A stretch of DNA of 64,000 nucleotides, taken from positions 1,274,043 to 1,338,042 of the forward strand of contig VWZF01004899.1 in NCBI GenBank assembly GCA_013396755.1, in the 5' to 3' direction. Source of the stretch: Sclerurus mexicanus (lineage: Eukaryota; Chordata; Aves; Passeriformes; Furnariidae). Made by a program: the position numbers and the translations under genes. The notes under the pieces are model-generated. The model was not told the DNA's origin. It ran no database searches and worked only from the letters and a program-made list of their open reading frames with translations. Positions 57,015 to 64,000 of this stretch are shown piece by piece (position 1 is the stretch's first letter; each line of letters begins with the position of its first letter).

Positions 57015-58366
57015 GTAGGTACTAAATGTCCTCCTGTCTGATGTCAGAATATTTTGGGGTTTCCAATGCTACTAATTACTCTGTGTTTCAGAACAATAAG
57101 GTTCCCCTCTGTCTGCCATTTGCATAACAAAGAAATAACTTATTTTTAAATATAGAAGCAGATGTCAACAACTAGGAATTGATGTAGTACTTCTGGCAGC
57201 TTCTAGTCAGCAGAGTTCATGGAGCAGTGCTGCCAAGTGACTAACAGGCAGCCACTTCCAGCTAAACTATAAAATAATGCTGCATAGGGAGACTGATGAA
57301 TGTCCCACTTTCAGTTCAAAAGCATTAATAAATAAGACAATAGTAAGATACATAACTCAAATACCTTCAATGAAATGATTAGCGCTTTAATTGATAATTA
57401 ACATTGGGCAAAGAGTGCCTATGAAGTAAAAAGTTTAGCTTGCATAAAAAAAAATCTTTACACAATTTGAATACAAATAAGATTCTGAAAGTTCCTTGGA
57501 AAAGTTGGGCAAGATAAAAGGCACTCATGAGAGTAAAAATTAATCTGGTTTAATTCCACCCACAGAAGATAAATGCAATGTTTTTATCTCTAGATCAAAG
57601 TGATTTTGCTCTGAAATATAGAAGCATAGTTGGAAAAACAAGTTAAAAATCACAGCTAACCTGTAACGAGGTGCATTTGGGAATACAGAAAGAAAGGTAG
57701 GATTAACCACCTACAAGTTGATATGAGCTGATTATTGCTCTTAGACTTCTTTTCCCTGCTTACTTTTGATATTCCTTCTGTTCAGTTCCCCCAGTCTTTT
57801 GCTCTCAAACAGTTCAGTATCTGACCTATAATATATACTGAAAATGTTGAGAGTTTGCTATATTATTCACCATTCTGATTGTAATGTTCCCCTAATTATG
57901 TGTTTTGCAAGTCTCACTTGAGATACGGTTTTTACACAAACACACAACTGTATTGAGTAATTTCTTGTGTAGCTCACATCTGTCTATCACTGGAGTTCCC
58001 CAGGTGAAAATTCTGCCACTTACATAATTTGACTTTTCCCAGTAGGTGTGCAGTTCAATTCTCCCTTCCAAATTGTTCTGTTGTAATCCACATATGACTT
58101 GTGGCAACATTTTCCCTGTTTCTCTTCCTGCCATTTCAGCTTGTCTCAACATCAGGCATCACATGCCAATGAATTAGTTTCTTCTTTTGGAATATCTTCC
58201 ATCGTGATTCTCGTGTGAGTGTTTCCAAAACTGGCCATGGTTGAGCCCCTTTATGTATTTATTGAATAAGACTGACTTCCAGCACAGCTTTTCTGCTAGA
58301 CAGTCTTTGCACTTGTCATGGTAAACCAGCTGCAGTCCTGAAGTAGCCAGTTAGATACTGGACTAC

Positions 58367-58400
58367 CTTTGTAGTACCTACTACTTTGTAGTACCTACTA
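58367..58400. repeat. 17-bp perfect tandem duplication
   Basis: CTTTGTAGTACCTACTA is present twice in a row without mismatch, which suggests a recent slippage event. Confidence 0.9.
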
Positions 58401-60834
58401 CTACCTCTTTGGCTGGGAAGATTAGGAAGATGCTACATGGCAGCAGGATGGAAACATGACCACATTTTCACATTGCAAATATGTGGAAAATGAAATGCAA
58501 GACTGCTTTCCTCCAGTCAACAAGATAGAGATGTTGGCTGATTAAACTTTGGGGTACAATAAAAATGTTCAATTATCAGGTTGAGTAAGTTTGATGCTGG
58601 TTTCTGAGCATATAAATGTGAAGAAAAACAAATATTACATCAAACTGGAATCTGCAACAATGATGTCTTTCTGAAGAATGCATGTCCATTCCTCCTTGTA
58701 AGTAAAGATTATCCATGCAATCAGGAGACTGTGTATGTTTTTGCAAAGGTAACTACCCTGTCATTCTAGAGAAATCTGTGTATCAAATCTAAGTACTGTA
58801 AAAGCCAAATTCATCATCACTAAGAAATTTACCCATTTACAGGAACTGTATTACAGGTAAGGTTAACTACTGTGTGATTCTGAACTTTATAGTATACAAG
58901 CACTCTGCAAACTTTATTTTATTGGTCTTTACAGAAGTCTTGTGAAGATCAAATTACCGTCACTCCTGTTACAAATTATTTCTGTTGATAAAAACTCGTC
59001 TCAGTTAAGCATCTTTTTTCACAGTGATAGTATAGTCTGTGGCAGAAATAGAAGAGAAGAACTAGAGAAAATAAGTTTACAGTAACTTTGCCACAATGCA
59101 GAGGTACAAATTCTTCTATATCAATGAAAGAAATGATTGGCTTAGTTCAGGAAAACATTTTTCCTCAGTGTAGTATCATAGAAGTAGATCCATTACTTGG
59201 TCACTTATTCCACTGTAATGTCTTAGTATTTCCAAGTTCAACCTCACTATATCTTGTATCTCCCAAAAAGTGAGCTCTTGCAAGGCTCTGAACATGGCAT
59301 TCAGACATTACTAGTCTTATTCAGAATCTGAAGACATGTTTCTTACTCACAGGCATGCCATCAGTGTCTTCCAGTGTACAGTTCCTTTGTTTATTTTTCA
59401 GATATTCTTAATCCACTCTGAACTGAACAATTTCTTCCCAAAAATGTGTGGACCTGAAGTGGTCCTATTTTTTTCTGTCAGTATCATCTAGTTTGGTTTT
59501 ATATTATTTGATATTGAGAAAAGAAACAAATGAAAGCAACCTGAGTAGGAAAAGAATACAATCTTTTCCAAAAACACCGGGTCTATATTCTGTTCTAAAA
59601 TACACCGCTGTTTAATAAAAGTTTGTTTCCTATTTGAATGTTTCCTATTAAATAATAAAAATGACATTATCAGACAAAGCAATCTAAATTATTTTGTTTC
59701 CCTCTCTTCAACGTTATGGTATTAAAATAGAAAGTATAAGAAATTTGTGGGGACAAAGATTAGTTTACCTAATTGCTACCAGGAGATGGCACCATTAACA
59801 AAATAATTTGAGTGCCACATACAAGTTCCTCTCAACCATCTGTATGTTTGAGTGCTTTGGCAATTTCAGGTGTTGCCTGAGCACAATCCTGCAAATCAGT
59901 TATCCAGGCAATCCTCACATGATGGTGATCCCAGGCATGGTGGAAGGGTCCTACATGCTGCATCACCAGTGACTTTTGTACTCGGATCTGCTGATCAGGA
60001 CTTACCAAACAGAGGAAGAGACTAATACTTACTGGCCAACATTTTCTTCACTGATATATTGATTTGAAAACGGGATTGGGGGGCTATGTGGATATAATAT
60101 ATGTCCATATATATACTGGCACTAAGTTTCATGAAGACCTGTATGTAAAGTGTAAGAGACGGGCTGATGCAAGGTGGACTGGCTCTAATCTCAGCTACAA
60201 GAGCCAAATGCTTGAATATTTATTCAAACACTGCTTTCCAGAGACTGAAGGCATGACATTTTTGTCGTTCTTTCTAAGTCTCTAAAGAATAGCATTAAAT
60301 GATTTTATATTTACAAGCCTGCAGGGAATCTAACTTAAAATGACAAGAAATTAAGGACTCTTAGACTGTACCCTACCCTACTCAGAGAACATCCCTGTGG
60401 TCAAATTGGTCCTGTGGAAGGTGAAGGAACGATTTTGGTTGATCACAACAATGTCAGAATTTCACCTGTTGACTGCAGATGAACCTGGAACTTTGCACTC
60501 ACACAGCTTGCAGGATCGAATCCCTTGTGTGACAGGAAGCAAAATATTTGCCATGTGTTTCATTTCAGTTTCAAGCACGTCAGGTTTTGAATCCTCTCAG
60601 TTAAGTAATTGATGTTTGAATGCCCTGTCCCCTGCTTGGTATTTTAAAATAAACGTTGCTACAGCACAGATTATGAATCAAAACAGCTGCTGAAGCTGAA
60701 AGTGTACTTAAACAGCAAGATGGCTTTTTGTGAGTCATACTACCTAGTCCTATATATATGTCTTCAGCACCCAGACTGCTAAATTTCATGTACTTTGGTT
60801 TAAGAGATTCATTATATAGATCTAGTGTTTACAG

Positions 60835-60879
60835 ATTTTTTCTTTTTTTTTTTTCCTTTTTTTTTTGTCTCTTTTCTTA
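60835..60879 (+). repeat. Long T/C tract ending in TTCTTAG
   Basis: About 45 bases, nearly all pyrimidine, followed by TTAG at 60877-60880. It looks like a strong splice acceptor, but no open frame or donor of note follows. It is probably a simple-sequence tract. Confidence 0.6.
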
Positions 60880-61383
60880 GTGTTTTGTTTTGAGGGTTTT
60901 TTTATCTTCCCTATCACTTCCTGCCAAAAAACCAATGAACAAAAAAATCCCTTGTTACCAATATCTGTTGTCAAACTAGTGTTTCTCATATGCCACAGCA
61001 TGTGAGATTATGAATAAATCTTTTGTCTGCTGCAAATACAAGCAGAAACAGCCAAACATAGATTTTTACAAACACTGCAGTAAGCTGTTTGCAAGACAGT
61101 CAAGCTCTGACATAGAAGCCCCTCTAGGCATGGTTAAAATTCCTGGGTTGTAACCTGCTCATTGGTTTCATGGTGAACTTTTATAGAACTCAATAAAAAA
61201 AGAAAATCAGGGCTCAAATTTTGACACTCTAGTGGGGTTAGGACAGGAGCTGTGTATGCATATTTTTGTAAAGAAACCAGGGCATGAAAACATGCAGGGG
61301 GTAGTCAATTACTCTGCACTAAAAATTGTGTGAAGAAAGACTGCATACAAATTTCTTGAAGCTTGCTAGTGCCCATGTATGAT

Positions 61384-61837
61384 CTAGACATCAAGCCTTA
61401 GTTCCTCTACCAGAACAGAGAGGGAAGTGATTCTAGCCCTCTCCTCAGCCCTTGTGAGGCCACATCTACAGAGTACTGTGTCGAGTTCTGAGCTCCTCAG
61501 TTCAGGAAAGATGTGGAGCTCCTCGAGAGAGTCCAGTGAAGGGCTACAAAGATGATTAAGGACTGGAGCATCTCTCTCACAAGGAAAGGCTGAGGGAGCT
61601 GGGCCTTCTCTGCAGTCTGCATATGAGAAGGCCAAGAGGAGAACTTATCAATGCATCTTAAGAGGAGGTGTCAAAAGGATGGGGACAGACTCTTTTCAGT
61701 GGTGCCCAGCAACAGAACAAGGGACAATGGACACATTAAAACACAGGAAGTTCTCTCTGAATATGAGGAAAAACTTCTTTATGTTGAGGGTGACAGAGCA
61801 CTGGAATGGACTGCCCAGAAAGGTTGTAAAGTCTCCT
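61384..61837 (+). mobile_element. CR1 LINE fragment, sense orientation, lacking its 3' end
   Basis: Matches the end of the CR1 reverse-transcriptase frame and the start of the 3' UTR: TTGTGAGGCCACATCTACAG, AGTGAAGGGCTACAAAGATG, GGAAAGGCTGAGGGAGCTGG, TATGAGGAAAAACTTCTTTA, then CTGGAATGGACTGCCCAGAA. The match stops near 61837 without the terminal octamers, so this copy has lost its tail. A small internal deletion lies near 61610. Confidence 0.93.
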
Positions 61838-64000
61838 GTCAAAAATTAAACAACTGGGGAAAAATTCAGCAGTTGGATAAGCATATGGAATTGTGAGCAA
61901 GTATGTTCTCACCTTTTGTTATCTACTATGGAAAGGGAAATAAAAAAATTGTGCATGGTCTTTGTAACCAACCAGAACCCAGAACATACGTCTCATCCTA
62001 GCCAAAAGCTGCACACGGTCTCTATTGCCTAGCTGCTTGGAGTCATTAATAAGCATTATAGTATTAATCAGTCTATCTACTGCAGAGTGATTGCTGTGAC
62101 AGCTCTCATCTTTCCTAACGTCGTCTTACTGTAGTAGCTTACTGAAGCTTGTTCCTTGAGCTTCAGTAAACCCTCTAAACTACATGCTTTGAAAAGCTCT
62201 ATTAAGCTGTGTCCTTTAAAAAGCTATATTTAGTGCAAAGTACACCTTAGTGCACACATCCATAGCAAAAGATACAGTGGAGTGGGAGCTCTCTGAGCAA
62301 TCACTGGATTTATCTGCATTTCTGCTTGCAGTTCAACACACAGGGATTATGCTCAAAGACACTTGAGAAAATAAGATTTTTTTCTTTAATTTTTCTTGTC
62401 TGTCATTTTTATAGAATTATTCTTTAATTATTATGTCCATTAAAATGAATAAGAGTGGGTACAAGTTGCACAGAGTTGAAAGCAGGACCAGTTTTAGTTT
62501 TGCATCCCTACTGACTATTCATCTGAATGTCATGAGAGAATCCAGCCACTGAACATCTGAGTGTTTGGAATCTCTGGAACTGATCGGCAGCCTGAGCACT
62601 GCCCTTTAACCTTATGGCTCTTGGCTTACTCTTAGATTCCCTCATAAGAGCTGAACCTTGCCATTCAACTTCCTATCCCAGCAGTAAATTCAAACTCCAT
62701 TGTCACCTAAAGTCCTAGAATCTGCCTGAGAAGTGAGCTCTTTGGTTTACCATTTAACCCTTCAAGAACCAAAGAGCCAAATCAACGATGCCACAACTTT
62801 CCTTGTAACAAATGTTTTGTCCTCCCTTTCTTAAGATAGGATTGTCTCTTACTCAATAACAGATAATAAGAGATTATAGAGGTCTGGGAAAAGAACAAAT
62901 ATCTTAAATGTAATGCCTGCTCTTAAACTGTCCCTATTTGTGAAAATCTTGAAAATTCATTTGTCTTCAGGAAGACAGGGAAAGACTCTTCCCCCAGCAG
63001 GATGCCTCATCAGCTGCAAGCTTCTCATTCCACCTGCTGCATTTTGGAAGCAAACTCTGCTACTAAGTAGTCACTGCACTGCTTAGACCAATTATATCTG
63101 ATAGTTATAGGCATTGTACCTGCAGTCACTAGAATAAAATTTGAAGAGTGAAAGTAGGGAAATATAGCCTAGACTTGAAATCAAGATGGATTTTGTGATC
63201 TGGTGTGATTACCTACAATGTTTACACTCCAGAAAATATGCATTGATAGATTCACACATTAATTGCATTTTCCCGAGGAGAATATGGGATTAATACAACA
63301 TTCCTTCAAACTAGAAAATATTTATAACTTCACAAGTCAAATTCAGTATTTTGCTGCACACTAAAAAAGCTGAAGGGTTTGCGAGACAACTAGGGCAAAC
63401 CTGCTGTGAAGAGGCTTTAGGGAAAGCACTGTGTTAGCCCGAGTTAAGGTGGAACAGAAAGGCAGTAATATGCAGGAAGTGCAAAGGCAAGGTGGCAGAT
63501 TCCTACGACAGATCTAGAAAAGTAAGAGAATGAAAGGACAAGGATGAGGCTTATAGAGACAATTGTTTGGATTTTTTTCACTCCAGAAAAAAATGATACA
63601 TACTCTAATTTCTTCAACATGATAGATTGTAGATTCTCATCCTAGTTATCTTCTCTATCAAGTGCAAGAACTTTTGATTGAATACTGCAGAAAGAACTTC
63701 CAGCCCCCCTCCTCTGAGGGACTGGAAGCTTTTTTGTATAATACTTATGGAACAACTGTATTTCACAAATTTCAGGCATTAACTTGTCTCATATTTTTTC
63801 TGTCCCTATGTTCCTGTTTTAGAGTTGATTAGAGGAGAAAAAGAAAAAGGGAAATATTCCACAGGCTGGAATAAAACTGCAGCTCTACTGAGCCCAATTT
63901 TCAGGTCTGACAATGAAATCAGCTATGCCCTCCATCATCGCCCAGCTGAAAACACTTGCATCCAAGAGCTTCAGTGTAAAAAAATCAACTAACTGACCAA
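61838..64000. other. Intergenic region to the end of the window, no gene recognised
   Basis: AT-rich DNA without recognisable genes, RNA genes or repeat families. Confidence 0.75.

Larger units (their letters stand above)
57015..61383. other. Intergenic region, no gene recognised
   Basis: AT-rich, with a 17-bp tandem duplication (58367-58400) and a long pyrimidine tract at 60835-60879. No homology to proteins was recognised on either strand. Confidence 0.75.

Noticed and set aside
60514..60523. GATCGAATCC, a match to the tRNA/SINE B box
   Set aside because: There is no A box at the right distance and no cloverleaf can be drawn around it.
60835..60880. Strong acceptor-like pyrimidine tract in the 3' flank
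   Set aside because: No exon-like sequence or open frame follows, so a simple-sequence origin is more likely.
61384..61896. Open frames of 81 and 83 codons
   Set aside because: They are frames inside or overlapping a decayed CR1 copy.

Overview
The window is nuclear DNA of a bird. Two things support this: four CR1-type LINE fragments with the avian 3' end (tandem ATTCTATG/ATTCTGTG-like octamers), and a vertebrate gene split into small exons by introns shorter than a mammal would have. The DNA is AT-rich with little CpG. I cannot name the species.

One protein-coding gene is recognisable. It is the 3' two thirds of PRKD1 (protein kinase D1), on the + strand. Bases 1-5489 are the end of an upstream intron. 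Seventeen coding exons then run from 5490 to 49510, followed by a 3' UTR to about 50260. Every exon-intron junction keeps frame, and the joined coding sequence gives 786 residues plus TAA. These comprise C1a, a phospho-serine linker with an optional 24-base microexon, C1b, an acidic linker, a PH domain, a CAMK-type kinase domain and a C-terminal VSIL tail. The start codon, the N-terminal domain and the promoter lie upstream of the window. Residue numbers in the entries are local: residue 1 is the alanine whose codon is split at 5490. Adding 134 and subtracting the 8 microexon residues gives human numbering for the kinase part, as I recall the human protein.

Layout: 1-5.5 kb intron with one CR1; 5.5-9.3 kb C1a exons and the microexon; 9.3-19.2 kb large intron with a CR1; 19.2-28.7 kb C1b, acidic linker and PH exons; 31.0-36.3 kb most of the kinase domain; 36.3-47.2 kb a 10.9-kb intron with two unusual palindromes and a CR1; 47.2-49.5 kb the last kinase helices and the tail; 49.5-50.26 kb 3' UTR. 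From 50.3 kb to the end no gene can be recognised. In mammals the 3' end of PRKD1 faces FOXG1 across a gene desert, so this flank is probably that desert. It holds one sharp CpG-rich block at 56.74-56.93 kb with splice-like borders, and a CR1 at 61.4-61.84 kb.

I found no new multi-gene system. The points most worth checking are the in-frame microexon (SPVSPGYE), the GC-AG intron inside the kinase domain, the isolated CpG-rich block, the perfect 24-base palindrome in the big intron, and the decoy acceptor before the exon that starts the PH domain.
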